A stretch of DNA of 64,000 nt from the NCBI GenBank assembly GCA_024036415.1, contig JAMWET010001025.1, positions 25,084 through 89,083 of the forward strand, given 5' to 3'. Below the pieces are notes generated by a model. It did no database searches and was not told where the DNA came from. It was given only the letters and a program-made list of their open reading frames with translations. Position numbers and translations under genes: made by a program. This DNA comes from Prochilodus magdalenae. Its lineage: Eukaryota; Chordata; Actinopteri; Characiformes; Prochilodontidae. This document shows positions 49,501 to 61,212 of this stretch, one piece after another (within the stretch, counting starts at the first letter, position 1; each line of letters begins with the position of its first letter).

Positions 49501-50717
49501 CACTTGAGCTTTCCCAGACCTCCAGCTGTCTATGGATGCTGCAGGGTTGATCCCAGCGAGGATCCTCTATTGATGGGGAGGCGAATCCGAACAGTTCAGG
49601 TCCTCGTCTCCAGCAAGTCAGGGTCCGCTCCCGGCGGGGGGGAGTCTGAGTCTGTTGATTCCGGAAGTCCAAGTCCACTTGGATAAATCCGTATCCTGTC
49701 GTATCCAGCACCACCAGCCTCATGCATCCGGTTCTAACACTGATTAGCAGGCGTACCGAGCGCGTTCAGTGTCTCGGACAGTCTTGCTGTTGAGGTTCCA
49801 GACTCTGTGTAGTGCACCGGTCCCTACAGAGAGGGACTAGAGTGGTGTCTTTAGCTACGTCAGCTTTGTGGCTTCAGAGCAGAACACAGGAAGAGTCCTC
49901 ACGTGCCTCACGCAGGGGGAACTGGGTCGGAGCGCCGGCCTGTTTCCCGCGAGGCGGGTAAACGAGCAGTTTAAAAGTTTTCCCGGAGTTCAGGGCGGCG
50001 TGACCCGGCGCTGAGGGAGCTTACTGAAGTCAATCGCGGCTGATTGTGTGGAACGCCGCTCCTGCGGCACTAATAGCAGGTGCGGGTTTTATCCGTTTCT
50101 TCAGCGAGTGAGGATAATTAGCGCTAATAGAAGTGTCCTTGAGGAGCCGCGAGCGCCGGGTCTGAGCTGGTTTCACAGCCGGCCGCGGCGAGCGCGGTAA
50201 TGGCTTCTGATGTCCTTTTGAAAAGACCGGTCTGAACTAGCTTCCCCCGCTCCGGCGCTCCGGCGCTCGGCCTGTCTGAGACGGAGCTGGATCAACATCT
50301 AAACCTCTGCGGAGGTGCGCCTGCTGCGCCTGCTGCGACTGCTGCGCCTGCTGCGACTGCTGCGCCTGCTGCGACTGCTGCGACTGCTGCGCCTGCTGCG
50401 CCTGCTGCGCCTGCGCTCACACTCCGGAACCGGAATCACAGCGTGGCTGGATAAAGATCCTCACCGTGTGAAACAGCTCACAAAGAGCGGGGATTGCCGA
50501 GGATGCTGAGCAGGTCTCCAGGAGCCTAATCGGAACACTCTCTGGGTCAGCCGTGTCAGCCCCCAACACCAGAACCTAAGACTCAACCACACAGGTTCTC
50601 CTCCAGTGTCCCATCACTGAGGGGACATGAAGGGCTGCAAATGGTCACCAAGCAAGGCAGTCACACGTACCGGCACCAGTCACTGACATGGGCCAGTCGA
50701 CCGTACGATGGGAACGA
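49501..50717. other. Intronic low-copy DNA
   Basis: GC-rich DNA with the 9-bp array inside it. No gene was recognised. Confidence 0.5.
50315..50412. repeat. 9-bp repeat CTGCGCCTG/CTGCGACTG, about 11 copies
   Basis: A short GC-rich array. The plus frame reads as LLR tripeptides, purely from unit composition. Confidence 0.9.
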
Positions 50718-52766
50718 GATGTTTGGAGCTGGTGTTTTGGGCTAGTTATTGGAGGTGTTTAGGCCTGGTCGGTTGAAGTGTTTGGGCCTGGTCGGTTGAA
50801 GTGTTTGGTGCTGGTCGGTTAAAGTGTTTGGTGCTGGTCGTTTGAGGTGTTTGGTGCTGGTCATGAGGTGTTTGGTGCTGGTTGTTTGAGGTGTTTGGGC
50901 CTGGTCATTTGAGATGATTGGGGCTAGACGTGTGAGGTGTTTGGTGCTGGTCGTTTGAGGTGTTTGGTGCTGGTCGGTTGAAGTATTTGGTGCTGGTCGG
51001 TTAAAGTGTTTGGTGCTGTCGTTTGAGGTGTTTGGTGCTGGTCGTTTGAGGTGTTTGGTGCTAGTCGTTTGAGGTGTTTGGGCCTAGACGTTTGAGGTGT
51101 TTGGTGCTGGTCGTTTGAGGTGTTTGGTGCTGGTCGTTTGAGGTGTTTGGTGCTAGTCGTTTGACGTGTTTGGTGCTGGTCGTTTGAGGTGTTTGGTGCT
51201 GGTCGTGAGTTGTTTGGTGCTGGTCGTTTGAGGTGTTTGGTGCTGGTCATTTGAGGTGTTTGGTGCTGGTCATTTGAGGTGTTTGGTGCTGGTCATTTGA
51301 GGCGTTTGGTGCTGGTCATTTGAGGTATTTGGTGCTGGTCGTTTAAGGTGTTTGGGGCTGGTAATTTAAGGTGTTTGGGGCTGGTAATTTAAGGTGTTTG
51401 GGGCTGGTCGTGAGGTGTTTGGTGCTGGTCGTTTGAGGTGTTTGGTGCTGGTCGTTTGAGGTGTTTGGTGCTGGTCGTGAGTTGTTTGGTGCTGGTCGTT
51501 TGAGGTGTTTGGTGCTGGTCATTTAAGGTGTTTGGTGCTGGTCGTTTGAGGTGTTTGGTGCTGGTCGGTTAAAGTGTTTGGTGCTGTCGTTTGAGGTGTT
51601 TGGTGCTGTCGTTTGAGGTGTTTGGTGCTAGTCGTTTGAGGTGTTTGGGCCTAGACGTTTGAGGTGTTTGGTGCTGGTCGTTTGAGGTGTTTGGTGCTGG
51701 TCGTTTGAGGTGTTTGGTGCTAGTCGTTTGACGTGTTTGGTGCTGGTCGTTTGAGGTGTTTGGTGCTGGTCGTGAGTTGTTTGGTGCTGGTCGTTTGAGG
51801 TGTTTGGTGCTGGTCGTTTGAGGTGTTTGGTGCTGGTCATTTGAGGTGTTTGGTGCTGGTCATTTGAGGCGTTTGGTGCTGGTCATTTGAGGTATTTGGT
51901 GCTGGTCGTTTAAGGTGTTTGGGGCTGGTAATTTAAGGTGTTTGGGGCTGGTAATTTAAGGTGTTTGGGGCTGGTCGTGAGGTGTTTGGTGCTGGTCGTT
52001 TGAGGTGTTTGGTGCTGGTCGTTTGAGGTGTTTGGTGCTGGTCGTGAGTTGTTTGGTGCTGGTCGTTTGAGGTGTTTGGTGCTGGTCGTTTAAGGTGTTT
52101 GGTGCTGGTCGTTTGAGGTGTTTGGTGCTGGTTGTGAGGTGTTTGGTGCTTGTCGTTTGAGGTGTTTGGTGCTGGTCGTTTGAGGTGTTTGGTGCTGGTA
52201 ATTTAAGGTGTTTGGGGCTAGGGTTTGAGATGTTTGGTGCTGGTCGTTTGAGGTGTTTGGTGCTGGTTGTGAGTTGTTTGGTCCTGATAATTTAAGGTGT
52301 TTGGGGCTAGACATTTGAGGTGTTTGGTGCGGGTCATTTGAGGTGTTTGGTGCTGGTCGTGAGGTGTTAGGTGCTGGTAATTTAAGGTGTTTGGCGCTGG
52401 ACGTTTGAGGTGTTTGGGGCTAGTTGTGAGTTGTTTGGTCCTGATAATTTAAGGTGTTTGGGGCTAGACGTTTGAGGTGTTTGGTGCTGGTCGTTAGAGG
52501 TGTTTGGTGCTAGTTGTTAGAGGTGTTTGGTGCTGGTCGTTTGAGGTGTTTGGTGCTGGTCGTTTGAGGTGTTTGGTGCTAGTCGTTTGAGGTGTTTGGT
52601 CCTGATAATTTAAGGTGTTTGGGGCTAGACGTTTGAGGTGTTTGGTGCTGGTCATTTGAGGTGTTTGGTGCTGGTCGTAAGGTGTTTGGTCCTGATAATT
52701 GGAGGTGTTTGGGGCTAGACGTTTGAGGTGTTTAGTGGGCGTAGTTTGGCGCTGGACGTTTGATGG
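50718..52766. repeat. 23-bp minisatellite with 567-bp higher-order duplication
   Basis: The unit is GGTCGTTTGAGGTGTTTGGT plus GCT, about 85 copies with many variants (GGTCGTGAGTTG, GGTAATTTAAGG, GGGCCTAGACG). The order of variants at about 50995-51510 repeats at 51562-52080 with a constant 567-bp offset. Confidence 0.96.
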
Positions 52767-53194
52767 GTCAGAGCTTGGCCTCAGGCGACCTAAACGCCGA
52801 GCGTTAGGCAGCTGGAATGACCCGGGCCGAGTGCGGTAGTGGAGAGCTGCGGCGGGAGAGGCCGACTGGATTATCGGGAAGGCTCAGCGTTCTGTAGTTA
52901 AGAGCTGGAAAAGCCGGCGAGCGTGTTTCCAGGATTTGCGGAGGGAGATATGGAGATGTGATTTAAACAGGAGGAGGATTACCACATTCTGCTCTGGGTG
53001 GGCAGCGCCGGGGGGATTAGGACACACTGGGTCTGTTGTGACATCACTTCCTGTCACTCAGTACAGCACAAAACACACAGCAGCTCAGTTTACACACACG
53101 CAAACACGGACACGCAGGCGAGCGCCACTCACACGGGATTATACGGAATGTGGGGATGGGCTTCCGAACTGCACCCAGAAAATAAACAGCTGTG

Positions 53195-53241
<47 letters not shown>

Positions 53242-53791
53242 TTTCTGTTTGTGTAATACTGCCGATGTTGCAGTCCAGTGGGATCTTCAGAATTCCTTAT
53301 TAAACGGGAAGAGAGGAAGCTGTTCCTGAGCTTTAATGGAGGTGTGTGTAGATTATCAGGATCATGGGATTCTGGCGCGGCGTAAACCTGCGGTGTTCCG
53401 GTTGCGGTGGAACCTCAGTGTTGTTGTGGACAGCGGCGATGGGAGTGTCACTCCAACTGTTCCCACTGGCTGTTTTTCCGAGCTCCCGCTCTAAATGCCC
53501 ACGTCCTCTCCGTAATTAACGCAGCGGGTCGATATTCCGGGCTTGGCAGCGTTATCTGAAGGTCAGCCCGTTCCGTTACGGCTCCTCGGCGATGGTGCTG
53601 AAGTAAGGGTGATGGACACTCCTAGGGTCAGAAATCTGTACCGGCAGTACCGGCGCTGGCCTGCAGGGCGTCTGGCTGAGGATGAGTCTCCAGGGCTGGA
53701 AATAGCTCAGCGTTCCAGGTAGAGAGGTCCTGGCACCCTGTGAGTAGCCAGAGCGGAGAGGCTGTGGGAAACCGAGGCTGAAATAGAGCTT
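52767..53791. other. Intronic low-copy DNA
   Basis: Holds the (ATTT)n microsatellite and GC-rich flanks. A frame across 52936-53256 ends in the microsatellite and is not a gene. Confidence 0.5.
53195..53244. repeat. (ATTT)n microsatellite
   Basis: About 12 tandem TTTA units with no interruption. Confidence 0.95.
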
Positions 53792-53908
53792 CGGGCTGGG
53801 GGCTGGGGCTGGGAGCTGGGGGCCGGGGGCCGGGGCCGGGGGCTGGGGGCTGGGGGCTGGGGCCGGGGGCTGGGGGCCGGGGGCCTGGGGCCGGGGGCCG
53901 AGGCTGAG
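53792..53908. repeat. G-run array (GGGGGCT/GGGGCCG), about 16 units
   Basis: Six- and seven-base units each carry a run of 3-5 G on the plus strand. This is ideal G-quadruplex-forming sequence, and the sense transcript would carry it too. Confidence 0.9.
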
Positions 53909-55029
53909 GCAGGAGGATCCCGTTCCTTCTGAAAGAGGAGCTTGGAGGGTTTCCATCGGAGAGACAGAGCGGGGTTAAATGCAGACGCTGCTGGAGGACT
54001 CCGGTTACCGGGTAAACCGGCCCTGTGGATCTGCTACACTGGGAAACTCATTAAAGCGATACTCCAGCCTCGGACTGGTTCTCCCGGTGTCCCACCACTT
54101 TTCCCAAATGTAGATCTGTTTACTGTCTGTAGTATCGGCTCTGGAGCTGCGAGGCTAACGTAGCGATTAGCCCGGTGCAAAAATACAGACAGGAGCTACG
54201 AGGCTAACGTAGCAGGCCATTAGCACAGTGCACATGATTAGCATTGTGCTCCTTAGTTTCATCCCTGCTGCTGTAGTATTAGCAGTGTAGCTGCTAGTAG
54301 CGAGGCTAACGTAGCTAACAAGCAGTGGAGTCTGATTAGCACTTACAAAGTTGTTAGCATCAAACGCATTAGCATGATGTAGAGAATTGTATGGACGCTG
54401 TCTGGAATGTGGGTTTTAGCCGTGTGCAGGTGATTAGCGTTGCTAGGAATGCTAGCAGGAGGCCTGTGAAGCTGAATTAGCTTGCTGTAAGCTAACTGTT
54501 ATTCAGCTCCACCTGTGGGGCGTAGACTCGATACCCGGTGTATAACTGCAGGTCTAGAGGCTGAGCGGAGCCTGTTAGCCCCAGCGGGTCAGAACAGGCG
54601 TGTTTACAGGCTGATTTAGCGTTAGCGGTGATGAGCACCTGATTTAGCGGTAGCGGTGACGGCTGCTGGCTGAGCGTCCTGTACCTCATTAACAGCCAGA
54701 GATCAGTGCGCTCCGGATTTAGCTCCACCAGCCGTCTGGATTTAACGTTAGCCGGATTTAGCGTTAGCTCGGGGCCTCCTGTCAGCGCTCTCGTTATGAT
54801 ATGAGGTTCCCGCTCCAGCTCCTGATCCGGTCCTGACATTCAGAGCTCTGAGCAAGCGGGTTGAACTCGGACACCCCGTTTGATCCGCAGCAGCCCCCCT
54901 GGGGGGTAAAGGGCAGCGCTGGAGGTACAACAGCGACAGGACACAGACGTGACACAGCGTTCCTGCAGGGACACTCCTATTACAGCACTGGCAGTCCGAG
55001 CTGAACCCCGGCACTGTGAACACACTCAA
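53909..55029. other. Intronic low-copy DNA rich in GTTAGC words
   Basis: Between 54140 and 54780 GCTAAC, TTAGC and TAGCG words are very dense (for example the repeated CGAGGCTAACGTAGC). No gene was recognised. Confidence 0.5.
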
Positions 55030-55350
55030 ACTGGGAGAGCTGGGGGGAGCAGGAGAACAGGGGGAGAACAGGAGAACAGGGGGAGAACAGGAGAACAGGA
55101 GAGCTGAGGAGAGAACAGGAGAACAGCGGGAGAACAGGAAAACAGGAGGAGAACAGGGGGAGAACAGGGGGAGAACAGGAGAACAGGAGAACTGAGGAGA
55201 GAGCAGGAGAACAGGGGGAGAACAGGAGAACAGGGGGAGAACAGGGGAGAACAGGGGGAGAACAGGGGAGAACAGGGGGAGAACAGGAGAACTGAGGAGA
55301 GAGCAGGAGAACTGAGGAGAGAGCAGGAGAACTGAGGGGGGAACAGGTGA
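55030..55350. repeat. Purine-rich GGGGGAGAACAGGAGAACAGG array
   Basis: Irregular units of GGAGAACA and GGGGGAGAACA with ACTGAGGAGAGAGC variants. The plus strand is about nine-tenths purine. Confidence 0.92.
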
Positions 55351-55362
55351 ACTGTGGGGAGA

Positions 55363-58007
55363 CAGTGTTAGTCTGCGTTAGACTGTGTTAGTCTGTGTTG
55401 GTTTGTGTAAGTCAGTGTTGGTCTGTGTTAGCCTGTGTTAGTGTGTATTAGTCTGCGTTAGGCTGTGTTTGTTAGTCTGTGTTAGTCTGCGTTAGACTGT
55501 GTTGGTCTGTGTTGGTTAGTCTGCGTTAGACTGTGTTGGTCTGCATTAGGTTGTGTTAGGCTGTGTTGGTCTGTGTTAGTCTGTGTTAGACTGTGTTGGT
55601 CTGTGTTAGGTTGTGTTAGGCTGTGTTAGTGTGTATTAGTCTGCGTTAGTCTGTGTTAGTCTGTGTTAGTCTGCGTTAGACTGTGTTAGTCTGTGTTGGT
55701 CTGCGTTAGGTTGTGTTAGGCTGTGTTAGGCTGTGTTGGTCTGTGTTGGTCTGTGTTAGTCTGTGTTAGGCTGTGTTAGACTGTGTTAGTCTATGTTGGT
55801 TAGTCTGCGTTAGACTGTGTTGGTCTGCATTAGGTTGTGTTAGGCTGTGTTGGTCTGTGTTAGTCTGTGTTAGTCTGTGTTAGACTGTGTTGGTCTGTGT
55901 TAGGTTGTGTTAGGCTGTGTTAGGCTGTGTTAGTGTGTATTAGTCTGCGTTAGTCTGTGTTAGTCTGTGTTAGTCTGTGTTGGTCTGCGTTAGGTTGTGT
56001 TAGGCTGTGTTAGGCTGTGTTGGTCTGCGATAGGCTGTGTTAGGCTGTGTTGGTCTGTGTTAGTCTGTGTTAGTCTGTGTTGGTCTGTGTTAGGCTGTGT
56101 TAGGCTGTGTTAGGCTGTGTCAGGCTGTGTTAGGCTGTGTTAGTTAAATCTGTATATGTGTAGTGATGTATAGTTTGGTTCTGATAGACAGTATTAGCTA
56201 GCACCATAGTCGGCGGTGCCGCGTGCGGGAATGGTTGGTTTGTGTTAGTCTGCGTTAGTCTGTGTCAGGCTGCGTTAGGCTGTGTTAGTTAAATCTGTAT
56301 ATGTGTAGTGATGTATAGTTTGGTTCTGATAGACAGTATTAGCTAGCACCGTAGCCGGCGGTGCCGCGTGCGGGAACGGTTGGTTTGTGTTAGTCTGCGT
56401 TAGTCTGCGTTAGTCTGCGTTAGTCTGTGTTAGGCTGTGTTAGTTAAATCTGTATATGTGTAGTGATGTATAGTTTGGTTCTAATAGACAGTATTAGCCA
56501 GCACCTTAGCCGACGGTGCCGCGTGCGGGAACGGTTAGTCTGTGTTAGGCTGTGTTAGTCTGCGTTAGGCTGTGTTAGTCTGCGTTAGGCTGTGTTAGTC
56601 TGCGTTAGACTGTGTTAGTCTGCGTTAGTCTGCGTTAGTCTGCGTTAGGCTGTGTTAGTTAAATCTATATGTGTGTAGTGATGTATAGTATGGTTCTGAT
56701 AGACAGTATTAGCTAGCACCGTAGCCGGCAGTGCCGCGTGCGGGAATGGTTGGTTTGTGTTAGTCTGTGTTAGTCTGCGTTAGACTGTGTTAGACTGTGT
56801 TAGTCTGCGTTAGACTGTGTTAGACTGTGTTGGTCTGCGTTAGGTTGTGTTAGTTTGTGTTAGGCTGTGTTAGGTTGTGTTAGTCTGCGTTAGGCTGTGT
56901 TAGTTAAATCTGTATACGTGTAGTGATGTATAGTTTGGTTCTGATAGACAGTATTAGCTAGCACCGTAGCCGGCAGTGCCGCGTGCGGGAATGGTTGGTT
57001 TGTGTTAGTCTGTGTTAGTCTGCGTTAGACTGTGTTAGACTGTGTTAGTCTGCGTTAGACTGTGTTAGACTGTGTTGGTCTGCGTTAGGTTGTGTTAGTC
57101 TGTGTTAGGCTGTGTTAGGTTGTGTTAGTCTGCGTTAGGCTGTGTTAGTTAAATCTGTATATGTGTAGTGATGTATAGTTTGGTTCTGATAGACAGTATT
57201 AGCTAGCACCGTAGCCTGGCGGTGCCGCGTGCGGGAACGGTTGGTTTGTGTTAGTCTGCGTTAGTCTGCGTTAGTCTGCGTTAGGTTGTGTTAGGCTGTG
57301 TTAGTCTGTGTTAGTCTGCGTTAGGCTGTGTTAGTCTGCGTTAGGTTGTGTTAGTCTGTGTTAGTCTGTGTTAGGCTGTGTTAGGCTGTGTTAGTCTGTG
57401 TTAGTCTATGTTGGTTAGTCTGTGTTAGGCTGTGTTAGTCTGTGTCAGGCTGTGTTAGGCTGTGTTAGTCTGCGTTAGTCTGCGTTAGGCTGTGTTAGGC
57501 TGTGTCAGGCTGTGTTAGGCTGTGTTAGTCTGTGTTAGTCTATGTTGGTTAGTCTGTGTTAGTCTGTGTCAGGCTGTGTTAGGCTGTGTTAGTTAAATCT
57601 GTATATGTGTAGTGATGTATAGTTTGGTTCTGATAGGCAGTATTAGCTAGCACCGTAGCCGGCGGTGCCGCGTGCGGGAATGGTTGGTTTGTGTTAGTCT
57701 GCGTTAGGCTGTGTTAGGCTGTGTCAGGCTGCGTTAGGCTGTGTTAGTCTGCGTTAGGCTGTGTTAGGCTGTGTTAGTTAAATCTGTATACGTGTAGTGA
57801 TGTATAGTTTGGTTCTGATAGACAGTATTAGCTAGCACCGTAGCCGGCGGTGCCGCGTGCTGAACGGTTGGTTTGTGTTAGTCTGCGTTAGGCTGTGTTA
57901 GTCTGTGTTAGGCTGTGTTAGTTAAATCTGTATATGTGTAGTGATGTATAGTTTGGTTCTGATAGACAGTATTAGCTAGCACCGTAGCCGGCGGTGCCGC
58001 GTGCTGA
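55363..58007. repeat. Composite satellite: 10-bp units with nine embedded ~100-bp modules
   Basis: Ten-bp units (CTGTGTTAGT, CTGCGTTAGG and variants) are interrupted by a module starting TTAGTTAAATCTGTATATG and ending with GCACCGTAGCCGGCGGTGC and CGCGTGCGGGAACGG. Module starts are near 56141, 56287, 56441, 56657, 56901, 57147, 57588, 57776 and 57919. Spacing varies (about 143-441 bp) with the number of 10-bp units. The last module passes directly into unique DNA. Confidence 0.95.
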
Positions 58008-58816
58008 ACGCTGTGTCCGTATCCGGTGTTCCCGAGCAGGACAGCAGGCAGCGGCTCCGTTTGACTCTACAGTATCTGACACGAGCGCAGCCTCTTCGGG
58101 ACCGCCCTTCTCCTTCGCTCTTCGTCTCTGAAACCAGGCCAACCGGAGCCGCAGAGCTGCTCGCGAGCTCACGCCCCGCTCGCCGGGGTCTGCCAAGACC
58201 CCCATTCTCATTTAAATGTTGGGATAGTGCTGTCGGACCCTCATACCGGCACACACCGCCCCACCTGGGCAGGGTAGCTGTCAGTTACAGCCCACGGGCC
58301 AGCCGCTGAGAGCTAGGCGCTAGCCGCGGCCGTTCAGAGGTGCTGTCTGATCTGGCGCTGGTGAAGCTGTCCTGAATCTGAATGGGATGTTCTGTGTGGG
58401 GCGGTCTGCGGGGACGCTAACGGCGTATTCAGATTTAGCTCCGTCCTCTGAGAGGAGCAGGGAGGAGAACAGAGGAGCGAGGAGAACCAGCTCATATTTC
58501 AGGTTTAATATTCAGTCAGGCCGAACGCGGAGGCCCGGCCCGAACAGACAGCTCCTTTGTGTGCGGCTAATGGCCGGTGTGGAAACGGCAGCTAATGACA
58601 CGGCACTGATTTTTAAATGGTTAGCCGCCGCCGCCGCTCCGAGCGCCCCACAGGCAATGACCATCACACTTACCTGCTGTGTCCTCCACCACGTCCTAAA
58701 ATAACCAGACTCGGTTCCAGATCCGCCGCCGGCGCCGGGAGGCTAGCGCTAGCACAGGAACGCCCGTCAGACACTCTGCCTGTATGTACAGACTACTGTT
58801 AGCGGTTAGCGTCTTT
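58008..58816. other. Intronic low-copy GC-rich DNA
   Basis: Open frames of about 80-105 codons on both strands at 58000-58704 overlap each other and match nothing I recognise. Confidence 0.45.
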
Positions 58817-60320
58817 GTTCTAGATACGCCTTTAATTAGAACTTCGTTCTAGATACGCCTTTAATTAGAACTTCGTTCTGATATTAGTTTAATTAGAACT
58901 TCGTTCTAGATATTAGTTTAAGTAGTAATTCATTCTAGATATTAGTTTAATTAGGACTTAGTTCTAGATATTAGATTAATAAGAACTTCGTTCTAGATAT
59001 TAGTTTAAGTAGTAATTCATTCTAGATATTAGTTTAATTAGAACTTCGTTCTAGATATTAGATTAATAAGAACTTCGTTCTAGATATTAGTTTAATTAGT
59101 AATTCATTCTAGATATTAGTTTAATTAGAACTTCGTTCTAGATATTAGTTTAATTAGTAATTCATTCTAGATATTAGTTTAATTAGAACTCTGTTCTAGA
59201 TATTAGTTTAATTAGAACATCTTTCTGATATTAGTTTAATTAGAACTTAGTTCTAGATATTAGTTTAATTAGAACATCGTTCTGATATTAGTTTAATTAG
59301 TAATTCATTCTAGATATTAGTTTAATTAGAACTTAGTTCTAGATATTAGTTTAAGTAGTAATTCATTCTAGATATTAGTTTAATTAGGACTTAGTTCTAG
59401 ATATTAGATTAATAAGAACTTCGTTCTAGATATTAGTTTAAGTAGTAATTCATTCTAGATATTAGTTTAATTAGAACTTCGTTCTAGATATTAGATTAAT
59501 AAGAACTTCGTTCTAGATATTAGTTTAATTAGTAATTCATTCTAGATATTAGTTTAATTAGAACTTCGTTCTAGATATTAGTTTAATTAGTAATTCATTC
59601 TAGATATTAGTTTAATTAGAACTCTGTTCTAGATATTAGTTTAATTAGAACATCTTTCTGATATTAGTTTAATTAGAACTTAGTTCTAGATATTAGTTTA
59701 ATTAGAACATCGTTCTGATATTAGTTTAATTAGAACTTAGTTCTAGATATTAGTTTAATTAGAACATCGTTCTGATATTAGTTTAATTAGAACTTAGTTC
59801 TAGATATTAGTTTAATTAGAACATCGTTCTAGATATTAGTTTAATTAGAACTCCGTTCTAGATATTAGTTTAATTAGAACTCCGTTCTAGATATTAGTTT
59901 AATTAGAACTTAGTTCTAGATAATAGTTTAATTAGAACTTCGTTCTGATATTAGTTTATTTAGAACTTCGTTCTAGATATTAGTTTAATTAGAAGTCCGT
60001 TCTAGATATTAGTTTAATTAGAACATCTTTCTGATATTAGTTTAATTAGAACTTCGTTCTAGATATTAGTTTAATTAGAACTTCGTTCTAGATATTATTT
60101 TAATTAGAACTTCGTTCTAGATATTAGATTAATAAGAACTTCGTTCTAGATATTAGTTTAATTAGAACTTCGTTCTGATATTAGTTTAATTAGAACTTCG
60201 TTCTAGATATTAGATTAATAAGAACTTCGTTCTAGATATTAGTTTTATTAGAACTTCCTTCTAAATATTAGATTAATTAGAACTTCGTTCTAGATACTTG
60301 TTTATTAGAACTTCATTCTG
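58817..60320. repeat. 29-bp AT-rich minisatellite with 433-bp higher-order duplication
   Basis: The unit TTCTAGATATTAGTTTAATT plus AGAACTTCG is present in about 52 copies, with 27-bp variants (TTCTGATATT) and TAGTAATTCA variants. The variant order at about 58915-59345 recurs 433 bp to the right. Units contain the palindrome AGAACTTCGTTCT. Edges from 60280 are degenerate. Confidence 0.96.
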
Positions 60321-60596
60321 GATATGTATTAGAACTTCACCTGGGTGTTAATGTTATTAGAACTCTATTCTGGATATTACATTTTGAGAACTTTATTCTC
60401 GGTTCTTGGTCACTGTAGAACCTTCCTGCTAATTGTTTAGGCTGTGTGTTCAGTGTGTGATCAGTGTTCAGTAATTGTTTAGGTGTATCTAGGACCTAGT
60501 GTTGCTAGTTCTATGGTGTATGACTGATGTGCTGAGTCCAGGTCTTTGAGCAGCAGCGTGTTCCGGCAGGTTCTCCGAGCTGTTCTATTGACATTA

Positions 60597-60653
60597 CTGC
60601 TGTTCTATTGACATTACTGCTGTTCTATTGACATGAATGGTTTCCATCTGATT
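60597..60653. repeat. 20-bp direct repeat, three copies
   Basis: CTGCTGTTCTATTGACATTA occurs three times head to tail, the last copy truncated. Confidence 0.9.
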
Positions 60654-60730
60654 TAGCGCTGAAGGCTAATCCCACCTGGCTGCTAAACCATGAGGCACGG
60701 AGAACCGCCACTCACTAACTGCCCTCTGAC

Positions 60731-61212
60731 GCTCACCTGCCCCTCACCTGCTGCTCACCTGCCCCTCACCTGCCACTCACCCGCCACTCACCCACCCCTC
60801 ACCCACCGCTCATCCACCCCTCACCCGCCACTCATCCACCACTCATCCACCCCTCACCCACCACTCACCCACCCCTCACCCACCGCTCATCCACCCCTCA
60901 CCCACCACTCACCCACCCCTCACCCACCGCTCATCCACCCCTCACCCACCACTCACCCACCCCTCACCCACCGCTCATCCACCCCTCACCCACCACTCAC
61001 CCACCCCTCACCCACCGCTCATCCACCCCTCATCCACCCCTCACCCACCCCTCACCCACCACTCATCCCCCACTCACCCACCCCTCACCCACCGCTCATC
61101 CACCCCTCACCCACCACTCACCCTCCCCTCATCCACCCCTCATCCACCACTCACCCACCCCTCACCCACCCCTCACCCACCGCTCATCCACCCCTCACCC
61201 ACCACTCACCTC
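60731..61212. repeat. CACCCACCCCTC-type minisatellite
   Basis: Ten- to eleven-bp units (CTCACCCACC, CTCATCCACC, GCTCATCCAC) are grouped into ~65-bp blocks. The plus frame of ~184 codons (His/Pro/Ser/Thr) is a repeat artefact. Confidence 0.95.

Noticed and set aside
50315..50509. LLR-repeat protein of 64 codons
   Set aside because: It arises from a 9-bp GC-rich microsatellite with no other support.
58001..58309. 102-codon plus frame and two minus frames of 79-92 codons as coding
   Set aside because: The frames overlap on both strands in GC-rich DNA; the plus frame begins at the end of the composite satellite.
58817..60320. Cluster of glucocorticoid response elements
   Set aside because: AGAACTTCGTTCT has half-sites two bases too close for the 15-bp AGAACAnnnTGTTCT consensus.
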